From positions 882,001 to 946,000 of the forward strand of contig LR746279.1 in assembly GCA_902729315.2 (NCBI GenBank): a DNA stretch of 64,000 nucleotides. Reading direction: 5' to 3'. The position numbers and the translations under genes are program-made. Below are positions 22,329 to 32,647 of this stretch, in pieces (positions within the stretch are counted from its first letter, which is position 1; every line of letters starts with the position of its first letter). The DNA comes from Spirodela intermedia. Taxonomy: Eukaryota; Streptophyta; Magnoliopsida; Alismatales; Araceae. The notes under the pieces are model-generated. The model was not told the origin of the DNA and searched no databases. It saw only the letters and a list, made by a program, of their open reading frames with translations.

Positions 22329-24106
22329 CAGTCAAACTTGACAGAAGAGAACGGTAATGCACGAACCAGAAGGAGGAGAGCAGCCCGACGGTGCCGGTGG
22401 CGAGCATGAGAACGAAGGTCATGAGGAAGTAGTAGCCGAGGAGAAGAGCCACCGATACCGGATCTCTGAGCCTCGTCTGATCGAAAACCATGTAGCTGAC
22501 GGAACACAGGAAGGTGTACATGTCGATGGAGCCGGAGGAGAAGAAGGCCTTCCACCACCATCTCCATTCCTCCGCGCAAAGGAGAGTGTAGGTGAGCACC
22601 ATAGAGACCTCTGCGCAGACCACGATGAGGAGGATGGAGAGGATCAGGAGGAACCCGAAGACGTAGTAGACCCGGCCGGACCAGATGCTGGTCATGATGA
22701 AGAGCTCGACGAAGTAGGTCACGAAGGGAAGGGTGCCGGCGGCGAAAGCCAGGAGCCATGAATTGTCCTTCTGTGGGGGAACCTCCCGGGGGATCTGGTT
22801 CATCCTCACTGGGAACACGACGTGGGGAGCTCTGGACCCGAGGCAGCCGCCGAAGAGGATGAGAGGGACGGAGATGCAGAACCACAGAAGGACGAAGAGG
22901 GAGAAGGGGATGGCCCCGGTGTTGTGGCTCCTCCACAGGAGGAAATTCATGGCAGTGAGGATGAGGAAGGCGATTCCGGGGAAGAAGCAGGCGACCCCCC
23001 AGGAGATGGAGACCCATCCGGAGCGGTCGCCGGAGCGGAGCGTCTTCCAGAGCCTGGCGGCGGCGTAGCCGGCGGCGATGCCGAGGACCAGGTAGAAGAA
23101 GAGCATGCCGGTGATGAGATTTCCTCTTGAGGCCGGCGACATGAATCCCATGGCGGCGAAGATGATGGTCACCAGCGCCGTGCCCAGGATTTGGACTCCG
23201 CCGATCATGATGCAGAGAAGTGAAGGGTTGCTGGGGGCCCTGAAGACGTCCCCCACAACGAGCTTGCACCTGAGTGGTCCTCGTTCATCAGGGCCTGCTC
23301 CTCCTTGTCGAGCTCCCCGTACTTCACCGTGAGCAGCAGGATCACGAGGATGGCGCCGGCGCAGAAGAGGACGACCACGAGGGCTTTGAGGCTTTGAGGA
23401 TGGAGAACCAGTGGATCTCGGAGCCCTCCATCTTCAGGTAGGCGTCCCATGGGGACGGCCACCTGATCTCGCTCTCTACGAACTCCACATCGTAGGTGAA
23501 CACCAGAGACTGGTTCTCCTTTAAAGGCATGGCCACTTTGTTCGGATCACACTGGATCTCCCCCGGGTATGTGTCCTACATCTTCAAGTCCATGACGGCC
23601 TCTGGATCGTGCTCAACGTTGCAGGGGACGACCTCGAATCCGGCCACAACGTACCTAGCTGCTCCGCCGTCGCTGTCATCGGCGCCAACCCCCGCCAGAA
23701 TCGCCCCGCCGGCCTCGCCGACGCCCACGACGTCGGTGATTGAAGAGGTAGTAGTCATTCCCGTCCTGGATTCCGACGGGGTAGCCCGTCCAGTAGGTGG
23801 CGAAGCCTTCCAGCTGAGAGTAGCGGATGGCGGGGAGATCGTCGAGGACGAGGTTGGCCTGGTACATCTCGTCGATGTGCTTGCGGAGAAGGGCGAAATC
23901 AGAGGAGGAGTGGGCGTCGGCGCTTCAGAGGATGATCTTCGACGCGTTGGTGAGCATCTGGAAGCGATAGGGGCTGTCGTAGATGCCGTCCTCCGGCGTG
24001 CAGAAGGGGAGGCTGTAGTACCCTTAGGGCACCTCTGTGAGGACGGAGGTGATGGAGTTCACCTTCGCGGAGAAGGGTTCCCCGGCCTTGTGCCGCTGGG
24101 GATAGC
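22329..24106 (-). pseudogene. TM9SF (EMP70) pseudogene, truncated tandem copy
   Basis: Damaged duplicate of the TM9SF gene at 25199-27205, nearly identical over long stretches. Lesions visible by direct comparison: loss of the signal peptide (homology stops at 24106), a TAC-to-TAA stop at 24024-24026, an in-frame loss of about 48 bp after the GIYD codons, a 50-bp deletion near 23740, a TAC-to-TAG stop at 23576-23578, loss of about 15 bp plus a 1-base deletion around 23265-23325, and a 1-base deletion in the last exon codons that shifts the final FSSVKFD out of frame. Long intact stretches remain in the transmembrane half, which suggests recent decay. Homology continues past the stop to a GA tract at 22171. 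Confidence 0.92.
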
Positions 24107-25049
24107 CTATTAAGTTACCCTAATAAAGTCTTACCGTTTACCAGAATACATGGTTACTATATATCAACTTTTTATGCTTTAACTTTTCCTCTTCGAATTC
24201 AAATTTGATTATAACCATCTTAACTGGATGATGTCAACTTGGCATCTACTTCAACTCCAAATCTTTTGATTTCATGTCACTTTTTTTCTATGTACTTGCA
24301 TGGTATACTATTTTGGAGATCAATTTTCTAAGCTCGAATATCTAATTTGTTATTTTTTTTCTTGGTAATTTGATTCTCATATGGGAATAATATGAAATAA
24401 ATAAACACTATAGCACAATGATAATCATCATACATATAATCTATATGAAATATTGTTTTTTTTCCATGTTTTTACTCATGAATCATATACTAAATATCTG
24501 TTGACCAATATCATAGGATCCTATATGGCATATATACAAGTTTTCTTAGATCAAGGGGATGTATTGTTCTCTAGATAGGAGTATGGTTGCTACAACCTCT
24601 ATTTATAAGGGAGAGCTCTCCCATGGCTGTCTCCTGTCTGCTCCCTCTAGATTCTCTCTCAAGAACATAGTTGCCTGACATAGGATAATACCACCTTAAT
24701 TAGTAGGACCCACCAATGAGGTTAACTACCCAATCTATTAACCTTCACCTCAGCAATGTGGGGTTACGTGGCATTGCGTGTTGTGCTTTGCCACTGCACA
24801 CCTCCACGTATGTTGCGACGCATGTGTACACCCACAAACAATAGAACTACCCTCATGTAATAATATAATGATGCTCATAAAACCTAATTCCTTGATGCAA
24901 AGTGGGTCACATCCTCCTTCGTTCTACGAATCTAATGTCTTCGTTAAACTCTCTCTAATGTCACTTACATTCACATCCGCTTCTTCTCCTTCAACAGGGA
25001 TAATTTAGGTTCACGTAGCCGGGGTGGTGGGAATTAGAACACCCAATGT

Positions 25050-25050
<1 letters not shown>
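24107..25050. other. Spacer between TM9SF pseudogene and intact gene
   Basis: AT-rich, non-coding, with no counterpart at the intact copy. It contains a TATA-like TTTATAAG followed by the 14-bp palindrome GGGAGAGCTCTCCC (24609-24622). It begins exactly where the pseudogene loses homology, so an inserted element may have removed the 5' end. I could not define its ends. Confidence 0.4.

Positions 25051-25082
<32 letters not shown>
25051..25082 (+). repeat. (GA)n microsatellite at duplication edge
   Basis: GA tract about 120 bp downstream of the TM9SF stop. The pseudogene copy has the equivalent tract at 22171-22214, marking one edge of the duplicated segment. Confidence 0.9.
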
Positions 25083-25084
<2 letters not shown>

Positions 25085-25198
25085 ATTATTTTCTTCGACC
25101 GGCCGATCTCTTTCTAGGCTGAGGGAAGGAGACTCATGAGGGAGAACAGTATGGCCATGCTGGTCGACCATCGTCTTTCCTGAGATTGGGAGCCGACA

Positions 25199-27205
25199 TC
25201 AGTCAAACTTAACCGAGGAGAACAGGTAATGCACGAACCAGAAGGAGGAGAGCAGCCCGACGGTGCCGGTGGCGAGCATGAGAGCGAAGGCCATGAGGAA
25301 GGAGTAGCCGAGGAGAAGAGCCACCGATACCGGCTGTCTGAACCTCTTCTGATCGAAAACCAGGTAGCTGACGGAATACAGGAAGGTGTATATGGCAACG
25401 GAGCCGGAGGAGAAGAAGGCCTTCCACCACCATCTCCATTCCTCCACGCACAAGTGAGTGTAAGTTAGCACCAGAGAGACCTCCGCGCAGACCACGACGA
25501 GGAGAATGAAGACGACCAGGAGGAACCCGAAGACGTAGTAGACCCGGCCGGACCAGATGCTGGTTATGATGAAGAAGAGCTCAACGAAGAGGGTTGCGAA
25601 GGGGAGGGTGCCGGCAGCGATGACCAGAATCCAGGGTGGGAACTTCTGGGTTGGGATCTCCCGGGAGATCTGGTTCGTCCTCACTGGGAACACGACGTGG
25701 GGAGCTCTGGACCCGAGGCAGCCGCCGAAGAGGATGAGAGGGACGGAGATGCAGAACCACAGAAGGAGGAGAAGGATGAAGAGGGAGAAGGGGATGGCCC
25801 CGGTGCTGTGGCTCCCCCACAGGAGGAAATTCATGGCAGTGAGGATGAGGAAGGCGATTCCGGGGAAGAAGCAGGCAACCCCCCAGGAGATGGAGACCCA
25901 TCCGGAGTGGTCACCGGAGCGGAGCGTCTTCCAGAGCCTGGCGGCGGCGTAGCCGGCGGCGATGCCGAGGAGCAGGTAGAAGAAGAGCATGCCGGTGATG
26001 AGGTTTCCTCTCGAGGCCGGCGACATGAATCCCATAGCGGCGAAGATGATGGTCACCAGCGCCATGCCCAGGATCTGGACTCCATCGCCGATCATGATGC
26101 AGAGAAGTGAAGGGTTGCTGGGGGCCCTGAAGACGTCCCCCACAACCAGCTTCCACCCTGAGAGCTCCTCGTTCATCAGGGCCTGCTCCTCCTTGTCGAG
26201 CTCCCCGTACTTCATCAGATCCCGCCTCACCGTTCTCAGCAGGGTCGCGAGGACGACACCGGCGAGGAAGAGGATGACCACGAGGGCGTTGAGGATGGAG
26301 AACCAGTGGACCTTGGCGCCCTCCATCTTCAGGTAGGCGTCCCATCGGGACGGCCACCTGATGTCGCTCTCTACGAACTCCACCTCGTATGTGAACACCA
26401 GGGTCTGGTTCTCCTTTAAAGGCATGGCCACTTTGTTCGGATCACACTGTATCTCCCCCGCGTATGTGTCGTACATCTTCAAGCCGTTGACGGCCTCTGG
26501 ATCGTGCTCAACGTTGCAGGGGACGACCTCGAATCCGACCACGATGTACCCAGCTGCTCCGCCGTCGCCGTCACCGGTGGCAGCCCCAGCCAGAATCGCC
26601 CCGCCGGCCTCGCCGACGCCCACGACGTCGGTGGTGGCGGCATTAACCTCGTACTTATGGACAAGAACCCTAAATTTCAGGTGATTGAAGAGGTAGTAGT
26701 CCCCGTCGTGGATTCCGATGGGGTAGCCCGTCCAGTGGACGGAAAACCCTTTCAACTGAGCGTAGCGGATGGCGGGGAGATTGTCGAGGATGAGGTTGAC
26801 CTGGTATACCTCGTCGATGCGCTTGCAGAGAAGGTCGAAATTAGAGGAGGAGAGGGCGTCGGTCGAGCAGAGGATGATCTTCGAGGCGTTGGTGAGCATC
26901 TGGAAGCGGTATGGGGAGTTCTCGATGCGGTCTCCCATGAGGAGCTCTCCGAGGTTCCCGGCCTTGTCGTAGATGCCGTCCTCCGGCTGGCAGAAGGGGA
27001 GGCTGTAGTACCCGTAGGGCACCTCGGTGACGACGGAGGTGATGGAGTTCACCTTCGCATAGAAGGATTCCCCGACCTTGTGCCGCTGGGGATAGCTCCC
27101 GGGGAGGTAGAAACCATGGCCGCCGCCGCTCTGCAGCACCGTCAGCAGGGAGAGCGCCGCCCAGACCCTCAGCCGCCGGGAAGGCTCCGCCATCTCCCTT
27201 CCCAC
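25199..27205 (-). CDS. Transmembrane 9 superfamily (TM9SF/EMP70) protein
   Basis: Intronless 668-aa member of the nonaspanin family of Golgi/endosomal membrane proteins. An N-terminal signal peptide (WAALSLLTVLQSGGGHG) precedes FYLPGSYPQRHKVGE, the usual mature start. The lumenal half shows PYGYYSLPFCQPEDGI, NLGELLMGDRIENSPYRFQM and LDNLPAIRYAQLKGF. Then WDAYLKMEG and HWFSILNALVVILFL mark the first of nine membrane segments, followed by DVFRAPSNPSLLCIMIG, GNLITGMLFFYL, GAIPFSLF, SIWSGRVYYVFGF and ATGTVGLLSSFWFVHY. The C terminus FSSVKFD carries the KXD/E COPI-binding signal that keeps these proteins in the Golgi. Met5 (27193) is an alternative start that places the signal peptide more conventionally. 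A truncated tandem copy lies downstream. Confidence 0.95.
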   Translation of the reverse strand: MGREMAEPSRRLRVWAALSLLTVLQSGGGHGFYLPGSYPQRHKVGESFYAKVNSITSVVTEVPYGYYSLPFCQPEDGIYDKAGNLGELLMGDRIENSPYRFQMLTNASKIILCSTDALSSSNFDLLCKRIDEVYQVNLILDNLPAIRYAQLKGFSVHWTGYPIGIHDGDYYLFNHLKFRVLVHKYEVNAATTDVVGVGEAGGAILAGAATGDGDGGAAGYIVVGFEVVPCNVEHDPEAVNGLKMYDTYAGEIQCDPNKVAMPLKENQTLVFTYEVEFVESDIRWPSRWDAYLKMEGAKVHWFSILNALVVILFLAGVVLATLLRTVRRDLMKYGELDKEEQALMNEELSGWKLVVGDVFRAPSNPSLLCIMIGDGVQILGMALVTIIFAAMGFMSPASRGNLITGMLFFYLLLGIAAGYAAARLWKTLRSGDHSGWVSISWGVACFFPGIAFLILTAMNFLLWGSHSTGAIPFSLFILLLLLWFCISVPLILFGGCLGSRAPHVVFPVRTNQISREIPTQKFPPWILVIAAGTLPFATLFVELFFIITSIWSGRVYYVFGFLLVVFILLVVVCAEVSLVLTYTHLCVEEWRWWWKAFFSSGSVAIYTFLYSVSYLVFDQKRFRQPVSVALLLGYSFLMAFALMLATGTVGLLSSFWFVHYLFSSVKFD

Positions 27206-27272
27206 CTCTGCCGCCGGACGGAAGGGATTTCAGTCTCTGATCGAACTCCGGAGGAAGAAGATGCCCCCCCAG

Positions 27273-27317
<45 letters not shown>

Positions 27318-28560
27318 CTCTCTCTTTGGACCAGAGGGCGATTAAGATGGGCTGGGAGCTGACGTGAGGCCCAGTAAAGAAGGGTATTATGAGCCATACT
27401 GTACAGATCGCGGGTAGCGTCCCTCGGCGGGCAAGGGCGGGGAACCCAACGGCATCATCTCGTATCTCTCCGCTGAGCGTTGACTTCGTTGCATTGTTCT
27501 TAAATGGGTGGCCTCTTCTTCTCCCCTAATGCCGTCCGGGTTCCGTTTTTGACGGGGATGATCTCGGCCCACACGTATAGGTCTGAAAAGCATGACAAGG
27601 CGGTGGGATATGGGCCAGGAAGGCCCATTAACACAAGCATTGTTGGGCTAATATTTAGCATCTGCCCAAATAGCAGGTCGATAAGGGTGGTGATCCCTTG
27701 GGAGTCATGTCATGAGATCAAGTATCTGAGTGGATCTTCTCTCCTCATGTTGCTTTCTACAATAAGTAAGTTATGAAACTAAGGAAACATCTTGACTTGA
27801 GCTCACATGAGGAAATCCATACCTAATATGGCATCAAAATCATCACATCTCATCATACTATGAGCTCTAGCATGACTTTACGTAAATGACGGCATTGATT
27901 TAGCCATCACCTCATGATAGATGATAGCATTAGGCTCAATTTGGGTTCTTCTTTTTAAGAGAGAAATGTGTGGATACTATCGGTCAACACCATTGTTGAT
28001 CAACTAATGAAATAGACTTTAAGGTAGATCAATGCCCATCTTCTTGGCGTCTACATGCAATTTCAAGGCCTCTGATAGTTTAAGGGGATTCAATGTGGGG
28101 TTGCTATTCTATGTTGGCACCTCCTATGTTGTTGATGTGCTAAGTGATCTTCTACATGTGCAGGACATGCAACTCTCTATTGGATGTAGCCCTTGAGAGA
28201 TAAAATATTCTTTCTTAGGTAGATTGTCATATCGTATCGATGTGGTTGACTTGGGCCCTCCCTAACCCTTGTTGCATTTTTGCCCATAGTAGCTCCTCTG
28301 ATTCTCACCCCATTTGTTATTGTTGTTGTGTTAATGTTTAATTTCTGTATAATACTAATAATACTAATAAAATAATAGTAAATAACGTATTAAATAAGGT
28401 CAAATATAATGAACTGAATGGAAAACATTGAATGGAATTTAGAACACGTTTCATGAATTCTTGTTTAAACCCTCACATTATTTTTGAGAAATGACCATTT
28501 GATGATTTAACTTAGATGGCAACATGACTGTCCTGGGCTTACATCCTTGAGAAATATTTT
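27206..28560. other. TM9SF promoter and downstream intergenic DNA
   Basis: A CT tract (about 27275-27312) lies about 70 bp upstream of the start, GA on the TM9SF sense strand. Beyond it the DNA becomes AT-rich without recognisable coding. A phrase near 27628-27655 resembles one at 40810-40840 downstream of the G-patch gene. Confidence 0.45.
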
Positions 28561-28712
28561 TTAATTGATAGAAAAATACTGATCAATTAGATTTAGGGAA
28601 AACATAATTTTCCTTGGACTTGTGTGAATTTTTGGAGGGTGGTGAGAGATGTTAATGGGCCATTGATATTGGCCCAGTATGAAAGCCCATCGTCGATACT
28701 TGAGAGAAAGGG

Positions 28713-28716
<4 letters not shown>

Positions 28717-28772
<56 letters not shown>
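28717..28772 (+). repeat. (GA)n microsatellite
   Basis: GA tract interrupted once by AAA, in intergenic DNA. The GC-richer DNA on its right (28780-29060) has no recognised product. Confidence 0.9.
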
Positions 28773-28774
<2 letters not shown>

Positions 28775-30700
28775 AGGGCGATGACCCCGACTGGGAGAAG
28801 GTAGGGGAGGGGACAGCAACGACAGTGGCAGTGACGGACGGGCAGAGGTGAGCACAGCGGCGACATGTCGGTAGCACAACGATGGACGGGCTTCCCTTTG
28901 GGTGACCGGCGGAGTTGTGGACAGCAGCAGCCGCGGTGGACGAAGCACGTCCATGGCGGACTGAGCATGACGTCGAAGCTCCCCCATCTCTAGACTTCAC
29001 GACCAGTCTGCAGCAGTTGGTCTTCCTCTAGGTGACAAACGGAGACGACAACGGCAGCGGTGTGAAGGGAGAATTTTCCTCTTGATTTTCATTCCAACTG
29101 CATATTATTTCTGTTTAAGCTAGTCTGGTTGTGTGGTCGACGGGCACACAATGTGCTTTCAATTTCGTATTTTAGTTTATTTTCTTGTTATAGAAGTGAT
29201 CCCTGAAATTTTTACCCCCAAATTGGAATACTTTTTTTGTGCATTCTCTCATTTCCTCCTCTTTCCGCTTTCAGTAAACATTTCGATGCTGCTGCCTTCT
29301 TGATAATGATGTAGCGACAAATACTAGGAATGATAGAAAACCATTTTTCGTTGTTTCTTTTGTCTCTTTTAATTCAATAAGTGTTTGAGAAAATAATTTC
29401 AAATCAGAAATTGATAGTCATCTCTGAGAATTGACCAAAACCACTTGAAGTTTAAAGCTAATTTCTCTTATTTGAGTTCAAATATAAATGTAAATTTGAT
29501 GTTTCTTAATTTGACGACTAGGAAAAAAATATAGTTGCCCCCACACTATTGATGCCCTTTGTTTTGATAATTACAAGTTAAATTTATTGATATTAATTTA
29601 TTAAATATGAATATTTACTGAAATATGTCTCAAATATTTAATATGTGCAATATAGTTATTATATGAATTATTTGTATTCATTTAACTATTATATCACTAA
29701 AAATTGAATCTAATGTACCAATCCCTAAGATTAAGTGATTTTTCGTGTAAAGAGATATATGATCAACAAAGAATATTAGTTGAAGAATCATCATTCAAAT
29801 AAAAGGATAAGTATATGCTGAAATTGGTATAAATAATTCATGATAATTATCTTATCTATTGATTATATATTTCTAATCATATATACAGTATGTAGTACGT
29901 TGAAATGATGATAGATAAGTTCTTTGAAATCTCTTGTGCACTATTATGTCTAAATTTTGTCTATTAAAAATAAATATTTTTTAAAAAAAAATCTATAAAC
30001 TAAATTCTAAGAGAATTATTGTTTAGTGGAATTAGGCCATTTCCACAGGGAGAGTAAAACAATAAGGGAGATAATTTTTCTATGTTTTTGATTGATCCAA
30101 TAACTTTGCTAAAGCTAATGACAACACTTGTACAGATTTCTATTGAAAATCACTTCCCTTCCCCTAATCTTTGTGACACCCAAAGATCAATGGAAGAGAG
30201 AGTGACTACAAGCCTGCCATTCTCATTCCATAGGACCGGTGAACAAGTATAGGACTCTCGGTTTGGCTCTTTCGGTAGGGTCTTTACGTTTATAGGGGAC
30301 TGAACGTCGACTGACACGTGTAGTAAGTAGTAGCTTGTTCATCAATTCACTGCCTAATTGTTCCGAAACAGAAGGGTTTTTGTTTGTCTACTGTGTCACC
30401 CAATAGGGAATGAACACAAGAGAGAGCTCGCTGTTGCGTCGCCGCTGCCTGCTATCGCCGTCGTGCCGCCTGCTGCCGTCATTCTGCTTTGTCACCCAGC
30501 AAAGTGCGAAGAGGGGAGAGCTCCGTGCCCTAGCTCCAGCCACCGCCACCCCCCCCCCCTCTTTCTCTCTCTCTCTCTTCTTCCTTTTTATCCCCTATGT
30601 GTGCCTCCTATTGGGCTGAGCATAGGCAAATCCGATATCAGCACAATTCTCTCTCCTATATAGTCAGCCATCTTCTCAATACATAAACCCCTTGAACCAC
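28773..30700. other. AT-rich intergenic DNA, no gene recognised
   Basis: Mostly AT-rich sequence with two GC-richer patches (28780-29060 and 30410-30560). The second ends in a poly-C/CT run. Short open frames here show no family similarity. Confidence 0.5.
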
Positions 30701-31710
30701 GGCCTAAGATATTGTCTAAAAAATCAAATATTGAGGTGTTCAAACAAAAAAATCACAAAGAGTTAATTTAACATATATTATGCAACATGAGTAACATAAA
30801 ACAATGATTTATGGTATGAAAATACAACGTTAGCATGCATCAAATCATCACAAGAGTTAGAATATGAAAGAGATATCCAAACTTTGAACATAACATCTTG
30901 ACAACAACATGTCAAATGCTTACATGGATAAAAAATCAAAGTAAATATGATGATTAGGATCCAACCTAGACATTCAATTATTCTGTGTCAAGTTAGGAAA
31001 CATTAGTTCAAATTTGAACAAAAAAGGATGAAGGAAAATAAGGAGATTCAAGGTTTAAAATGTTCAAAGGTTGTAATTGCACATTATGAATAATCGAGCA
31101 TTATAAATCTTGTAAAATCAGAAATTTGTTAGAGAAAAGAGGCTTTCTTATCAAAAAAAATACTTGAGGATCAAAAGTGGTTGAATATACAAAGATTTAA
31201 GCAAGAACATTATGCTCTTCCTACTTCATGGATCACTAACACATGAAAATGCAGTACCATCTTCTCTAGGTAATTTCTGCAAAACATCAACTCTATCTTC
31301 TCTACTCTAGTTCTCCATCAGCCTCTAAGGTAACTGGGTGGTGAGTGGAGTGTTTTGGAAGAAAGCATGAAGTGTTGGCAGCTAGATTTTACATGAGAAG
31401 TACTGAGTCTCTAATGAGACAAACTTGAAGTATTTTGATGGTTGATCTTGTGAAAATTAATATGTAATTCCTAAGGAGATTAGTGAATACTGGATGGACG
31501 TTCTCTCTAAGATTGGACGTAGCTAAGTGAGGGTGAACTAGTGTAAAACTATTTATGTTCTTAGTGAGAGAGTGTTGAGAGCACATGTGTGTTGATACAT
31601 CCAACAACATTTATACATAGCTATATGTTAAATTAAAAAAATGTTATATATTCTAAGGACCTTAATTCACCCCCCCCTCTTGGTGTTTCACCTAACATAT
31701 AGTTCTAACA
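30700..31710 (+). mobile_element. LTR-like Copia remnant, copy 1
   Basis: AT-rich segment ending in TTCACCCCCCCCTCTTGG and a CTAACA end, a phrase often seen at the LTR/leader junction of plant Copia elements. It shares CTAAGGTAA-TGGTAAGTGGAG-like wording and the terminal phrase with 37240-38750. No coding domain is attached; the left boundary is uncertain. Confidence 0.4.
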
Positions 31711-32647
31711 CACAATAGTAGTTATGTTTGAAATTTTCATATCCTTGTCATAGTTCTACCAATATATCTAGCACTGCTACAATTGACTACACATTATAGG
31801 CTCCTTACTACCATTTGTGCTTAACCTTGTAGTTCTACTGTAAAATTAAATAATTTCTATTTTTCTAATATAGTTTTGAAGTCAAAACGTGAGGTGAATT
31901 ATTTTAGCATTTCTTCCATCCAAAGAGACCCCTGAAATAAATGAAATTTATTTAAGAACAAGGATCCAAGCATTTATTAGATTTATGTTCCTAATTGAAT
32001 CAAGTATGCATTTATGAACCTAAATTCGTTTAATTCTTCTATGTTTAATAGATTTATCTGTGTGTTTTGATGTTAAACCTTAGTTGATGGTCTACTATGT
32101 GATCTAATGTTTTCAAATACAATTTTTCTTGAAAAACTAAGTATGGTGATTTTATTTTTGGGGTTAAAAAATTCTATATTTTTGTTGAGAGAGTTACACA
32201 ATAGAATACCCATAATAAAACTATTTATTTTACAGTTTTCTTTTCATCACCTTGTTTGGCATATCCTAGTTGTTCCTATTGATGTCCTATGTGTTGACGC
32301 AAAGTGTTTTAACACATTAAAAAATTAGTTGATGTGACTTGGTATATATTCAATGACACAAATTTAATACTTATAAAATTATTAAATATTGTTTTTTTAG
32401 ATTTTTGAAAGTATTCTCATAAAAATATATCAACTATAATATGATAAAAATATCTAAACATATTGAAAAATTTTCAAGTCAATTAAAGGAAATCAGAATT
32501 TTTTCTCAAATAATATAATTTATATAATTTTTAGACTAAAATATCATAAAAATGTCCTTTTTAAAATTAGAGAAGAAGGAAAATCATGGCACTAACATTG
32601 ACATCGCTTGAATAGAGATTTGAGCAAAACTAGAGTTTCGTTTCTAA

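Noticed and set aside
22357..23130. Plus-strand acidic open frames across the TM9SF pseudogene
   Set aside because: Antisense shadows; the same frames recur opposite the intact gene at 25229-26110.
28561..28987. Possible gene around the GA tract at 28.7 kb
   Set aside because: Overlapping frames are all driven by the GA repeat and show no conserved motif.
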